Of a DNA stretch of 64,000 bases, positions 17,411 to 26,881 are shown piece by piece. Source of the DNA: SCUD01 sp036824505 (GTDB lineage Bacteria > Pseudomonadota > Gammaproteobacteria > Steroidobacterales > Steroidobacteraceae); contig DAITAA010000012.1 in NCBI GenBank assembly GCA_036824505.1, positions 17,397-81,396 of the forward strand, in the 5' to 3' direction. A program made the translations under genes and the position numbers. Within the stretch, counting starts at the first letter, position 1. Each line of letters begins with the position of its first letter. A model generated the notes under the pieces. That model was given only the letters and a program-made list of their open reading frames with translations, made no database searches and was not told the origin of the DNA.

Positions 17411-18927
17411 GAAAGCCGGAACCACGCGGACTTCGTCTGCGTATAGCTCTTGAAGCTGTCGAAGCACTTGTCGCGTGCATGGCCGGATTGCTTGTAGCCA
17501 CCGAATGGCTGGGTCATGTCGCCCTCATCGAACGAGTTGATCCAGATGACGCCGGCCTCGATCCCGCGCACCAGCCGGAATGCGGTGTCGATGTTGCGGG
17601 TCCAGACACCGGCCGCCAGGCCATAAATCGTGTCATTCGCGATCGCGATCGCTTCATCGACGCCGTCGAACGGAATCACCGAGGCGACCGGCCCGAAGAT
17701 CTCCTGGCGCGCGATCGTCATGTCATTGCGCACATCGGTGAATAGCGTTGGACAGACGTAGGAGCCGGCATCCATTCCCGCCGGTGCATTGCCGCCGAAT
17801 TGCAGTCGCGCGCCCTCGCGTTTCCCGGTCTCGATCAGGCCGAGCACCCGCTGCTGGGCTTCGCGGGTCACGAGCGGGCCCATATTGGTCGCCGGATCCA
17901 GCGGATCGCCGGGGCGATAGGCTTCCTTGCCCAGTTCGATGAACCGCGCGACGAAGCGCTCGCAGATGGCGCGATCGACCAGCAGCCGCGATCCGGCATT
18001 GCAGACCTCGCCCATGTTCGAAAAGATTCCGCGGTACGCAGCGGTGACCGCGCGATCGAGGTCCGCGATGTCGGCCACGAACACCTGCGGCGACTTGCCG
18101 CCGCATTCGAGCGAAACCTGCTTCATGTTGGACTGACCGGCGTACTGCAGGATCAGCTTGCCGACTTCGGTCGAGCCGGTGAACGTGATCTTCGCAACGT
18201 CCGGGTGCAGCGCAAGCGCTTTGCCTGCCACTTCCCCGAGGCCATTCACGACATTCAGCACGCCATCCGGCCCTCCCGCCTCGGAGAACAGCTCCGCAAG
18301 CCGCAGACAGCTCATCGGCGCCTGCTCGGCGGGTTTCAACACCACCGTATTGCCGGCCGCCAGGGCCGGTGCGATCTTCCAGACCGCCATCAGCAGCGGA
18401 TAATTCCAGGGCGAGATGGCGCCGACGACACCGAGCGGCTCGCGCAGCACCAGGTGCATGACGCCCGCTTCCGTGTTCGTGACGGCGCCCTCGATCTTGT
18501 CGATGCATTCGGACATGAACCGGATGGTGTCGATCACGGCGGGAAGGTCGCCACCGACGACGTCGGCGATCGGTTTTCCCATATCGAGTGTTTCCAGCAC
18601 CGCCAGGGACTCGGCGTTCTTGTCGACCAGTGCCGCGAATCGATACAGGATTTCCATGCGTTGCCGGGGCGCCATCCGGGACCAGCTGCCCGCCTTGAAC
18701 GCGCGCCGCGCAGCCGCGACGGCCCGGTCGATGTCAACGGCGGTTCCCGCGGACATTTCGGCGAGCGGCTGGCCATTCGCCGGATTGATGGTCGTGAAAC
18801 GACCGCCCCCGGCGGCATCGACGAAGCGGCCATCGATGAACAGGCGTGTCTCGATGCGGGCGCGCGCGGTCTTCGCGACCGCCTGCCAGCGGCCCTTATC
18901 ATGATCAGCGAGTGCTTGCAGACTCAT
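17407..18927 (-). CDS. Aldehyde dehydrogenase (aminoaldehyde type, PuuC-like)
   Basis: The 506-residue NAD(P)-dependent aldehyde dehydrogenase starts at the ATG at 18927, sharing one base with the upstream ligase stop (TGATG). Catalytic residues are visible: Asn175 in 'PWNYP', Glu274 in 'LECGGKS' and Cys309 in 'GEVCNAGSR'; the cofactor loop 'FTGSTEVGK' is at about 249-257. The C-terminal 'PFGGYKQSGHARD' is typical of betaine- and gamma-glutamyl-aminobutyraldehyde dehydrogenases. It would oxidise the aldehyde made by amine oxidation or transamination in this operon. The 3' end overlaps the next gene by 4 nt. Confidence 0.88.
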   Translation of the reverse strand: MSLQALADHDKGRWQAVAKTARARIETRLFIDGRFVDAAGGGRFTTINPANGQPLAEMSAGTAVDIDRAVAAARRAFKAGSWSRMAPRQRMEILYRFAALVDKNAESLAVLETLDMGKPIADVVGGDLPAVIDTIRFMSECIDKIEGAVTNTEAGVMHLVLREPLGVVGAISPWNYPLLMAVWKIAPALAAGNTVVLKPAEQAPMSCLRLAELFSEAGGPDGVLNVVNGLGEVAGKALALHPDVAKITFTGSTEVGKLILQYAGQSNMKQVSLECGGKSPQVFVADIADLDRAVTAAYRGIFSNMGEVCNAGSRLLVDRAICERFVARFIELGKEAYRPGDPLDPATNMGPLVTREAQQRVLGLIETGKREGARLQFGGNAPAGMDAGSYVCPTLFTDVRNDMTIARQEIFGPVASVIPFDGVDEAIAIANDTIYGLAAGVWTRNIDTAFRLVRGIEAGVIWINSFDEGDMTQPFGGYKQSGHARDKCFDSFKSYTQTKSAWFRLS

Positions 18928-21044
18928 CAGGCTTGCCTCTGCTTGGATTGATGCAGATTGTGCACCGGTTTGGGGACCACCAGCGCATCGACGATGACGC
19001 AACCGTCCGAATGCACGATCACGGGATTCAGGTCGATCTCGGCGAGCAGGTCGCCAAGACCGGCAACCAGCGCCGAGAAGCGCGCGGCGCTCCCGCAGAA
19101 TTCATCCACTGCGAGCGTGCGCCCGTGGCGGTGACTGTGGAGCAGCGGGGCGGAACGTAGGCGGTCCACCAGGCGCCTGGCCTCCGCGGCATCGAATGGC
19201 GGCAGGGCATAGACCACGTCGGCCAGCGCCTCGACGTGCAGCCCGCCGAAACCGAGCACCACGACGGGCCCGAACTGATCGTCATGGATCATGCCGAGCA
19301 GCATTTCCACGCCGCGCGTGACGATCATCGGTGCGACGAGCACGCGCGGACCGATGCGCGATGCCAGGTCCCGGTAGGCGCCGATCAGGGCAGCCTCGTC
19401 GCCGATGTCGAGATGCACGCCGCCACGGTCGGACTTGTGATCGACCCCGCGCGTTGCGGTCTTCAGGACAGCCGGATAGCCGACCTTGCCCGCCGCGGCG
19501 CGCGCCTCGGCCTCACTCTCGGCAATGCGACCGGAATTCGCCGGCAGCCCGAAGTCCCGCAGCAGGTTCATCGCGTCGTTCTCGTCCAATGTCCTGCCAT
19601 CAGCAAGGCGCTGCCGCCAGCTGGCAAGTGCTGCATCCGGCGCCGGTATCAGCAATCCGCGATCGCGCGCCCGGAAGTCGCGGTAGCCGAACAGATGCCG
19701 CGCACCGCGCAGAAACGACACGACGCCATCGAGAACCGGAAACCCATCGCGGGTCGTAGCGATCACGCTCGCGTCCGCGCCGGTGCCCTGGCGATTGGCG
19801 ACCAGGAACGCCGGCTTGCCGGAGGCCCTGTGGCCCACGCGCAGATACTCCAGATAGTCTTGCTCGATGCCGCCGCCCGCCACGCGATCAAGGACGACCG
19901 CGCCGATCGCGGCCTGCGAATCGGACATCAGGGTGGCGAAGCAGCGCTGCATCGCGACGTGGTGGTCCGGCCCGCCCGCGCTCCAGGCATCGAGCGGATT
20001 GATCGCCGGCAGGCCGGGATCCAGCAGTGCGGCGAGTTTTTCGGTGGTCGCGGGCGAAAGCTGGGTGAGCGGAACCTGCGCGTCATGGGCAAGGTCGATC
20101 AGCAGTTGCCGCTCGCCGCCCGAGTCGTGCAGCGTGACCAGGCCGCCGGCCCCGACCGGGTGCGGCTGCGCAAACATGATCAGCGTGGTCGCCAGTTCGT
20201 CCATGTCCCAGACGCGCTGTACGCCGTACCGATCGAACAGCGCCTGATAAACGGCGTCCTGCCCGGCGATAGCGCCGGAGTGTGACACTGTCAGCCTGGC
20301 GGCGAGTTCCGTGCGCCCGACTTTCAGTGCGACGATCGGTATCCCGCGCTCGCGTGCCTTTTCGAATCCGCGCACGAGTCCCTGCGGATTTCTGGCGGTT
20401 TCCATGAAGAGCCCGACGACCCGGGTCGTCGGCAGGTCAAGCGCGAAATCCAGGTATTCGTCCATCGCGACGGCGAGTTCCTGGCCGGTCGATACCACGA
20501 AGTTGAAGTCGATGCGCTCCTCGCAGTCGACGATCCCGCACATGCCGGCGCCGGAGTGGCTGATGTAGGCGACATTGCCTCCCCGGGCATGCATGCGTGT
20601 CGGGAAGCCGCAGACCCAGATGCCGTCATCGAAATTGTAGAATCCCATGCCATTGGCGCCGCAGACCAGCATGCCGGATCTGCGAATCCTCGCGAGCACT
20701 CGTTCACGGAGTTTCGGCTCGCGGTCGTCCGCAAGCACCAGCGAGGACATCAATGTGGCGGCACGTGCCCCGTGGGCGATGACCTCTTCGAGTGCGGCCT
20801 CGACCCGCGCATCGCTGATCGCGAATATGACGTGCTCGACGGGCTCCGGCAGGCTCGCGAGCGACGCAAAGCATGGCACGCCGCAAACCGAGTCATAGCC
20901 CGGGTTCACCGCATAGAGGCGGCCTTCGTAGCGGCCTTTGAGGAGATTCTCGACCGTTGTGCGGCCGACTGCGCCGGCGCGCTCGGTCGCGCCCAGTACC
21001 GCGATCGATTTGGGACGGAGCAGTGAATCAAGCCGATGAGGCAT
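18927..21044 (-). CDS. ADP-forming acyl-CoA ligase (second copy)
   Basis: The 705-residue protein starts at the ATG at 21044, because the CoA-binding domain begins right there ('LLRPKSIAVLGATERAGAVG'); the upstream in-frame extension overlaps the GcvT-like gene and lacks family character. The order is CoA-binding domain, ligase domain ('YISHSGAGMCGIV', 'LHDSGGERQLLID') and C-terminal ATP-grasp ('YPAVLKTATRGVDHKSDRGG'). It differs from the 2821-4884 copy in sequence and length, so the two are paralogues rather than a recent duplication. It would activate the acid made by the adjacent aldehyde dehydrogenase. It lies 23 nt after the GcvT-like gene. Confidence 0.85.
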   Translation of the reverse strand: MPHRLDSLLRPKSIAVLGATERAGAVGRTTVENLLKGRYEGRLYAVNPGYDSVCGVPCFASLASLPEPVEHVIFAISDARVEAALEEVIAHGARAATLMSSLVLADDREPKLRERVLARIRRSGMLVCGANGMGFYNFDDGIWVCGFPTRMHARGGNVAYISHSGAGMCGIVDCEERIDFNFVVSTGQELAVAMDEYLDFALDLPTTRVVGLFMETARNPQGLVRGFEKARERGIPIVALKVGRTELAARLTVSHSGAIAGQDAVYQALFDRYGVQRVWDMDELATTLIMFAQPHPVGAGGLVTLHDSGGERQLLIDLAHDAQVPLTQLSPATTEKLAALLDPGLPAINPLDAWSAGGPDHHVAMQRCFATLMSDSQAAIGAVVLDRVAGGGIEQDYLEYLRVGHRASGKPAFLVANRQGTGADASVIATTRDGFPVLDGVVSFLRGARHLFGYRDFRARDRGLLIPAPDAALASWRQRLADGRTLDENDAMNLLRDFGLPANSGRIAESEAEARAAAGKVGYPAVLKTATRGVDHKSDRGGVHLDIGDEAALIGAYRDLASRIGPRVLVAPMIVTRGVEMLLGMIHDDQFGPVVVLGFGGLHVEALADVVYALPPFDAAEARRLVDRLRSAPLLHSHRHGRTLAVDEFCGSAARFSALVAGLGDLLAEIDLNPVIVHSDGCVIVDALVVPKPVHNLHQSKQRQA

Positions 21045-21067
21045 GCGCGCCCCGGATGCCCAGTCGA

Positions 21068-22258
21068 TCAGAAGTCCGCGGCGGGCGTTGCGCGGCGACG
21101 GGGCGGATCGAAGAACGCGCCTTCGACCACGCGGCAACGCGCCATCACGCGCGACCACTTGAGTTCGCGCTGATAGTAGATCTCCGCCCACAATTCGTCG
21201 CCGGGCAGGCCCCAGGGCATGTGCATCGAAGCGAGCGCGATATTCGCCTTCGCTGAAGGCGACCACTCGGCCGAGGTGACCGTGCCGACGACGTTGCGCT
21301 TGCGGTCGTAGATGTAGGCCGATCGCGCGGGCTTGTTGCCTTCAACGTCCAGACGCACCAGGCGGAAGCGCGAGCCGCGCCGCTGCTCCTCGAGCAGCGC
21401 GCGGCGGCCGTTGAAATTCGGCTTGCTGAAATCGACCAGCCGGCCCAGGTCGAGCTCGAATGGCGAGCGCGAGCGCTCCAGGCGTATCGCCTGGTCGGCA
21501 GGCAGGAAATCCACGCCGGCCTGGATGAAGCCGGCCTCGATTCGCGCGACCTCGAGCGCGTGGGTGCCCATCGGGCGTATGCCGTGATCGGCGCCCTTCT
21601 CGAACAGGGCGTCCCAGAGTTCGAGCGCGCGCGCCGGATCGATCCAGAGCTCGTAACCGAGGTCGCCGGTGAACCCGGTTCGCGAAACCATCAGCTCGGC
21701 GCCGGCAAACGGGAAATATGCGATGCCGAATGGAGAGAGGCGTTCTACGCCGCTGCAGCCGATCGCCTTCAGCACTGCGCAACTGGTCGGGCCCTGGAGG
21801 GCGAGGGCGGCGACATCGTGCGTGTCCTCGACGATTGACACGTTGAATCCGTGAGCCGAGCGTGAGAGCCAGTCGAGCTGCCGTTCCTGCGAGCATAGTC
21901 GATAGTCACCTTCGCGCAGGTGAAAGACAGTGCCGTCATCGATGACCTGCCCGTTGTCGTCGCACCATACGCAGTAACCGACCCGGCCAGGCTTGATCTT
22001 GGCGATGTCGCGCGTGATCAGGCGATTCAGGAATGGCAGTGCGTCAGGGCCCGTGATGCGGTGCTTCGTCATCGGCATCAGGTCGAATACCGCGCAGGCA
22101 TTGCGTATCGCCGCGTACTCGAGTGCCTGGTCGAAGAAAGCATCGGCTGTCGTGTAGTCCTTCCACCGGTGCCATTCATTCAGCGTGTTCAATTGCGACG
22201 TGCGCGGATGGAATGGGGTCTGGTAAACCGCAGTCCGGAAGTGTTCCTTGTGCTTCAT
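21068..22258 (-). CDS. GcvT-like aminomethyltransferase family protein
   Basis: The 396-residue protein starts at the ATG at 22258, which overlaps the upstream oxidoreductase stop (ATGA). It has the tetrahydrofolate-binding GcvT fold: 'FDLMPMTKHRITGPDALPFL' near residue 55, 'ALQGPTSCAVL', 'SRTGFTGDLGYELWI' and 'EAGFIQAGVDF'. Relatives move one-carbon units from glycine, sarcosine, dimethylglycine or dimethylsulfoniopropionate to tetrahydrofolate. There are no glycine-cleavage H or P genes nearby, so this is not a standard gcv operon. With FAD oxidoreductases and a Rieske oxygenase close by, a role in taking up methyl or methylene groups from an N-methylated amine is plausible. Confidence 0.8.
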   Translation of the reverse strand: MKHKEHFRTAVYQTPFHPRTSQLNTLNEWHRWKDYTTADAFFDQALEYAAIRNACAVFDLMPMTKHRITGPDALPFLNRLITRDIAKIKPGRVGYCVWCDDNGQVIDDGTVFHLREGDYRLCSQERQLDWLSRSAHGFNVSIVEDTHDVAALALQGPTSCAVLKAIGCSGVERLSPFGIAYFPFAGAELMVSRTGFTGDLGYELWIDPARALELWDALFEKGADHGIRPMGTHALEVARIEAGFIQAGVDFLPADQAIRLERSRSPFELDLGRLVDFSKPNFNGRRALLEEQRRGSRFRLVRLDVEGNKPARSAYIYDRKRNVVGTVTSAEWSPSAKANIALASMHMPWGLPGDELWAEIYYQRELKWSRVMARCRVVEGAFFDPPRRRATPAADF

Positions 22259-23823
22259 GCCGCCCGCTCCTTGCCAAGAACCGCCCGGGCCGCATTCCTG
22301 CCGGCGGATCCCATCACGCCGCCGCCGGGATGGCACCCCGCGCCGCACAGATATAGTCCGTGCACCGGCATCTCGTATTGCGCCGCGCCAGGAACAGGCC
22401 GCAGCATCAGGAACTGGTCGACCGCCAGTTCGCCGTGATGCCAGTGGCCGCCGGTGATGCGGAACTCCCGCTCGATGTCCGCCGGCAGCAGCAACTCCGA
22501 CGCGACGATGTGGCGGCGCAGCCCCGGGGCGTAGCGCTCGAGCACGCCAAGCGTCCGCTCCAGGAATCCGGCGCGCGCGGCGTCGGTACTCGCACGCGCA
22601 TCAAAGGGAGCGTATTGCACGATTGCCGACAACACGTGCTTGCCTGGAGGTGCCAGTGACCGGTCATAGATGCTCGGGATCGTGATCTCGAGCGCGGGAT
22701 CCGGCGAGCACTGGCCGTACTTCGCGTGATCGAAGGCGCGATCGATGTAAACAGGATCGGGTGCGATTACCAGGCGTTCGCAGGCACGCTCTTCCGGCAG
22801 CCGCGCAAATGCGGGAAGCCCGTCGAGCGCGAGATGCAGCTTCGCCGCCATGCCCTTGGAACGGAAATGCCGGATCCGGTGGACAAAACCGGTTTCGAGA
22901 TGCCGCGCGCCCAGCAACTGGAGCAGGGTGCGCGCCGGGTCGGCATTCGATATGACGGTGCCGGCCGGCAGTTTTTCGCCGTTCTCGAGTTCAACGCCTG
23001 ACACCCGGTCCGCTTCCAGCGTGATGCGCGCGACGGGACTCGAGGTCCGCAGCGTCGCGCCACTGGTGCGCGCTGCCGACGCAATTGCTTCGCTGACGGC
23101 GCCCATGCCGCCCTCCGGCAGCGACAGGCCGCCGGTCACCCCGATCGCCTCGCCGCTCAGGCGATGCAGCATCGTCAGGACCGAGTTGTTCGAGCGTGGC
23201 CCGAGATTCGTGCCGAGCACGGCATCGAGTGCCAGCGCGCCCTTCAAGAGCGGCGCATCAAAGGTCTCCTCCAGGACGTCGAAGATATTGATGGCAGCGA
23301 TGCGCATGAACTCGCGCATCGAATCGCGGCCGAGACGGCGAATATCGAGGCCGAGTGTCGCCGCGGCGATGAGGTCAGCGCGGCCACCGCCGGCTATGCG
23401 CGGCGGACGCCGGTTGTTCTGCTTTCCAAGCACCCGCGCAAATCGCAGCATCCGGGCGTGGTAGTCGGCGAGTGCCGCCCGGTCCTTGTCCGAAAGCGGG
23501 CCCGCTTCGAGCCGGCCGCCCTCGAACACGAGATGATCGCCGGTGGTTGCCAGCGCGACCGTCCGGAGGTTCGCGCGCGCCGTCTTCAGGCCATGCGCCG
23601 CGAGCCGAAGTTCCCGTGAGATTCCCGGGTCCAATTGATAACAGACGTGCGCGCAGGCCGAGACGCGGTATCCCGGCCCGAATTCCCGCGTGATCGCCGC
23701 ACCGCCAACCCGGCTGGACGCCTCGAGCACCAGCACTTCGCGACCCGCCTTTGCGAGGTAAGCGGCACATACGAGGCCGTTGTGGCCCGCGCCGATGATG
23801 ATGATCCGGTTGCTGTCAGTCAT
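22255..23823 (-). CDS. Phytoene-dehydrogenase-like FAD oxidoreductase B
   Basis: The 522-residue flavoprotein has an N-terminal Rossmann dinucleotide fold ('IIIIGAGHNGLVCAAYLAKA', about 7-26) and a C-terminal FAD contact ('GLYLCGAGCHPGGGVMGSAG'). It belongs to the broad NAD(P)/FAD-dependent oxidoreductase group (CrtI/PYROXD2-like). Carotenoid genes are absent, so a carotenoid role is unlikely. It overlaps oxidoreductase A by 8 nt and the GcvT-like gene by 4 nt, implying tight co-translation. The two enzymes may work as a pair or heterodimer in amine or acyl oxidation. The substrate is unknown. Confidence 0.78.
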   Translation of the reverse strand: MTDSNRIIIIGAGHNGLVCAAYLAKAGREVLVLEASSRVGGAAITREFGPGYRVSACAHVCYQLDPGISRELRLAAHGLKTARANLRTVALATTGDHLVFEGGRLEAGPLSDKDRAALADYHARMLRFARVLGKQNNRRPPRIAGGGRADLIAAATLGLDIRRLGRDSMREFMRIAAINIFDVLEETFDAPLLKGALALDAVLGTNLGPRSNNSVLTMLHRLSGEAIGVTGGLSLPEGGMGAVSEAIASAARTSGATLRTSSPVARITLEADRVSGVELENGEKLPAGTVISNADPARTLLQLLGARHLETGFVHRIRHFRSKGMAAKLHLALDGLPAFARLPEERACERLVIAPDPVYIDRAFDHAKYGQCSPDPALEITIPSIYDRSLAPPGKHVLSAIVQYAPFDARASTDAARAGFLERTLGVLERYAPGLRRHIVASELLLPADIEREFRITGGHWHHGELAVDQFLMLRPVPGAAQYEMPVHGLYLCGAGCHPGGGVMGSAGRNAARAVLGKERAA

Positions 23824-25432
23824 CCTGCCAGCCCTCGGGCACCGGATTGGGACGACGCAGATCGAGCAGTATCTCGCGTGCCGCGTTGGCGCCCGGTGCC
23901 GCCATGACGCCGCCGCCGGGATGGGTGCCGGACCCGCACATATAGAAGCCCTTCACCGGGCCGCGATACTGCGCGAAGCCGGGGAACGGCCGGTTGAACA
24001 ACAGCTGATCCATGGTCAATTCGCCCTGGAAGATATTGCCTTCGGTCAGGCCGACTTCGTCCTCGAGTTCGCGCGGCGTGCGGACTTCGACGTGCCGGAT
24101 CAGCTGCCTGAAATTCGGGCTGTAGCGCGCAATCTGGTCGAGACAGGTGTTCTTGAATCCGTCCCGGTCCTGGTCGGTCCAGTCGCGGCCGTGGATCTTC
24201 GGCGGCACGTACTGCACGAACACCGACATGAAATGCTTGCCCGGAGGCGTCATCGTCGGGTCGGTCATCGACGGGATCAGCAGGTCCAGATACGGCTCCT
24301 TCGACCAGGTGCCGTTCTTCCAGTCGTCGTAGGCGCGTTCCATCTTCTCGAGCGAATCGAGGAAATGGAGGTCGCCAAAGCGCAGCGGGTTGTTGCGGCC
24401 GAGCGCCGGGAACTCGGGCAGCCCATCGAGGGCGATGTTCAGCTTGCCCGACGATCCGCGGATCTTGAAATTGCGCGCGCGATTCAGGAATGCCGGATCG
24501 AGATCGTTTTCGTCGAACAATTTCGTGAATGTGCGCTTCGGGTCAAGATTCGAAACGACGATCTTTGCCCGGTACTCGTTGCCGTTCGCCGTTGCAACAC
24601 CGGCGACCTTGCCATGGCGGACGATGACGCGTTCGACAGGCGCGTCGGTGATGATCTCACCGCCATGCGCCTTGAATGCGGATGCGATCGCGTTCGAGAC
24701 TGCGCCCATGCCGCCGCGGGCGTATCCCCAGGCGCCGATGGATCCGTCAACGTCGCCCATATAGTGGTGCAGCAGCACATAGGCGGTCCCCGGAGAATAG
24801 ACGCCGAGTGCCGTGCCGATGATCCCGCTGCCGGAGAGATGCGCCTTGATGAGGTCAGATTCGAAATACTCGCCGAGGAAATCGGCGATGCTCATGGTGT
24901 AGAAGCGGATGGTGTCGTAGATTGCCTGCTCGCCGAGCTTCGCGAACTCCTTGCCGAGGTAGATCATCTCCCGGATATCCCGCGGCCGCATCGAGGTCGG
25001 GTCCGGGGGCGTGCGCAGCAGCAGCGGGCGGATGAACTTGCACTGGCGAATCACATCGGTCGAATAGCGACGATAGGCGTCGGCATCGCGCGCGTTGTGC
25101 CGCGCGAATTCCCGGCGCTGCACGTCCTCGTCCGTGTAGTTGCCGAGGATATCCCCGCTCTGCGTGATCGTCGCGCCTCCTCCGTAGGGCACTACCTGCA
25201 GCCCATGGCGCGCCAGATCCAGGTCGCGGAAAAGCTCTGGCCGCAGCAGGCTGCTCACGTACGAGCAGTTCGAATACATCCAGCCTTTGTAGATTTCCAG
25301 GCTGACCGCGGCACCGCCGATCCAGGGCATGCGTTCGAGCACCAGGACCTTCAGGCCCGCGCGCGCGAGATATGCCGCGTTTGTCAGGCCGTTGTGGCCT
25401 GCGCCGACGACGATCGCGTCATAGTTCGTCAC
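23816..25432 (-). CDS. Phytoene-dehydrogenase-like FAD oxidoreductase A
   Basis: The 538-residue flavoprotein begins with 'AIVVGAGHNGLTNAAYLARA' and ends with 'YMCGSGTHPGGGVMAAPG', the same FAD signatures as oxidoreductase B, to which it is clearly paralogous but divergent. Tandem, overlapping, divergent paralogues often mark subunits or sequential enzymes. It starts 13 nt after the aminotransferase gene. The closest recognisable group is the PYROXD2/CrtI-like family, whose bacterial members in amine operons lack an assigned reaction. The start ATG is immediately followed by the Rossmann fold, so it is secure. Confidence 0.78.
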   Translation of the reverse strand: MTNYDAIVVGAGHNGLTNAAYLARAGLKVLVLERMPWIGGAAVSLEIYKGWMYSNCSYVSSLLRPELFRDLDLARHGLQVVPYGGGATITQSGDILGNYTDEDVQRREFARHNARDADAYRRYSTDVIRQCKFIRPLLLRTPPDPTSMRPRDIREMIYLGKEFAKLGEQAIYDTIRFYTMSIADFLGEYFESDLIKAHLSGSGIIGTALGVYSPGTAYVLLHHYMGDVDGSIGAWGYARGGMGAVSNAIASAFKAHGGEIITDAPVERVIVRHGKVAGVATANGNEYRAKIVVSNLDPKRTFTKLFDENDLDPAFLNRARNFKIRGSSGKLNIALDGLPEFPALGRNNPLRFGDLHFLDSLEKMERAYDDWKNGTWSKEPYLDLLIPSMTDPTMTPPGKHFMSVFVQYVPPKIHGRDWTDQDRDGFKNTCLDQIARYSPNFRQLIRHVEVRTPRELEDEVGLTEGNIFQGELTMDQLLFNRPFPGFAQYRGPVKGFYMCGSGTHPGGGVMAAPGANAAREILLDLRRPNPVPEGWQDD

Positions 25433-25445
25433 GGACGATAACCGC

Positions 25446-26783
25446 CTATATTGCGCAGTGCGCAGGTCCGGGGCTTTGTACTTCGTTCAGGACACGATCC
25501 ACGGCAGTTTCGAAGCGCTGCAGCGTTTCCACCAGGCAGCGTTCGTCATGCGCCTCGCAGACAAACCAGGGTTCGCGGGAATCCGGTTCGCAGAGCACCC
25601 CGAGATCGTGCAGCTCGGGTGCGATCGCTTCGTAGAAACTGTAGTCGCTGCCGGCCCAGTCGCGATAGTTGCGCGGCGGATGTTCATTGAAGAACAGGCC
25701 GCTCATGGACGGATGGCCGCTGAACGAATGCTTGATGCCGCGCTGGGAGAGGATCTGGCTCATGCCGGTGCGCAGCCGCGTGCCGTATTCGGCGATCGTC
25801 CGCAATGCCGGCGTTTCGTCGAGGATTTCCAGCGTCTTCTCGGCGGCGGCGAGTGCCACGGAGTGGCAGGTGAAGGTACCGCCGTGCACGACGCCGTCGC
25901 CGAAGCGGCGCATGATGTCCTTGCGGCCGGCTACCACCGAAATGGGATAGCCATTGGCCATCGCCTTGGCGAATGTGCACAGGTCGCTCTTCACGCCAAA
26001 CAGTTCCTGGACACCGCCTCGCGCCACGCGGAACCCGGTCTTCACTTCATCGATGATCATCAGGATGCCGTAACGGTCGCACAGGGCGCGGGCGGCATGC
26101 AGGAATTCCCTGGTTGCCGAGATCGAGCAGCAGTTACCCATGATCGGTTCGATCAGGAATGCACCGATTTCATGGCCATAGGCCTTGAATACGCTCTCCA
26201 GACGGTCGGCGTCATTCATCGGCACGGCATGCAGCAGTGCCCGCAGCATTCCCGGCACACCGGCGCTGAAAGGCACCAGATGCGGCTCTCCGGCAGCCGG
26301 ACGCCAGTCCTCGATCGGCGTGTGCCACAAGGCTGCGTCGAAAACGCCGTGATAGCCGCCCTCGACCACGACATACGAGTCCCTGCCGGTGACCGCGCGC
26401 GCAAGCCGCAATGCCGCCATGACCGCCTCGGTGCCGGAATTCGAGAATCGCACCATTTCGGCCGCCGGCACCATCCGCGAGATGCGCTCGGCCACCGCGT
26501 ATTCGCGCTCCGTTGAAAGAGCGAAAACGCCGCCGATCTCGATTCCCGCACGGGCTGCATCGTCGACCCGGCGATCCGCATAACCCAGGATGCACGGACC
26601 GTAGGCCATCCGGTAATCGATGTATTCATTGCCATCGATATCGCGGAGGCGGGCGCCCTTGGCGGACGAGACATAGATGGTCTTGTCTTCGCCCCAGTAA
26701 CGGAAGTTCGATGAGACGCCGAGCGGCAGGCGGGTGACCGCCTTCCTGAAGTGCGCATTGGACCTGCTGAGGCTGCGTGTCAT
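25446..26783 (-). CDS. Class III aminotransferase (glutamate-1-semialdehyde aminomutase-like)
   Basis: The 445-residue PLP enzyme has the class III signatures: 'NSGTEAVMAALRLARA' (about 115-130), 'IIDEVKTGFR' (Asp245 holds the pyridine nitrogen) and 'FAKAMANGYP' with the PLP lysine at 273. It resembles HemL-type aminomutases, but there are no tetrapyrrole genes nearby, so an amine or omega-amino-acid aminotransferase is more likely. It is the first gene of the eight-gene operon and is divergent from a TetR regulator across a 98-nt control region. It would remove an amino group and give an aldehyde for the aldehyde dehydrogenase at 17407-18927. Confidence 0.82.
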   Translation of the reverse strand: MTRSLSRSNAHFRKAVTRLPLGVSSNFRYWGEDKTIYVSSAKGARLRDIDGNEYIDYRMAYGPCILGYADRRVDDAARAGIEIGGVFALSTEREYAVAERISRMVPAAEMVRFSNSGTEAVMAALRLARAVTGRDSYVVVEGGYHGVFDAALWHTPIEDWRPAAGEPHLVPFSAGVPGMLRALLHAVPMNDADRLESVFKAYGHEIGAFLIEPIMGNCCSISATREFLHAARALCDRYGILMIIDEVKTGFRVARGGVQELFGVKSDLCTFAKAMANGYPISVVAGRKDIMRRFGDGVVHGGTFTCHSVALAAAEKTLEILDETPALRTIAEYGTRLRTGMSQILSQRGIKHSFSGHPSMSGLFFNEHPPRNYRDWAGSDYSFYEAIAPELHDLGVLCEPDSREPWFVCEAHDERCLVETLQRFETAVDRVLNEVQSPGPAHCAI

Positions 26784-26863
26784 GGCCGTGGGCCTCCTGC
26801 CGTTTCGGGGTCGAACTGCGGATACTCAGCCTCCCACAAAGGCGCACCGCCGTCCATGCCCAT

Positions 26864-26877
26864 TGAATAATCATTCA
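26864..26877. promoter_or_regulatory. Imperfect palindrome between divergent operons, candidate TetR operator
   Basis: TGAATAATCATTCA has matching arms (TGAAT/ATTCA) and lies in an AT-rich patch between the aminotransferase operon and the TetR gene. Twelve of its 14 positions are symmetric. A further TTCATTGAATTC follows directly. The location suits autoregulation plus control of the divergent operon by the adjacent TetR protein. The pairing of site and protein is inferred. Confidence 0.45.
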
Positions 26878-26881
26878 TTCA

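Noticed and set aside
22255..25432. Carotenoid biosynthesis genes
   Set aside because: The FAD signatures resemble CrtI, but no crtB, crtE or other carotenoid gene is present and all neighbours are amine or acyl-CoA enzymes.
23780..25441. 553-codon plus-strand open frame
   Set aside because: Antisense to FAD oxidoreductase A; His/Arg/Val-rich without any domain.
25446..26783. hemL for tetrapyrrole synthesis
   Set aside because: Similar fold and motifs, but it starts an amine-catabolism operon and there are no other heme-synthesis genes.
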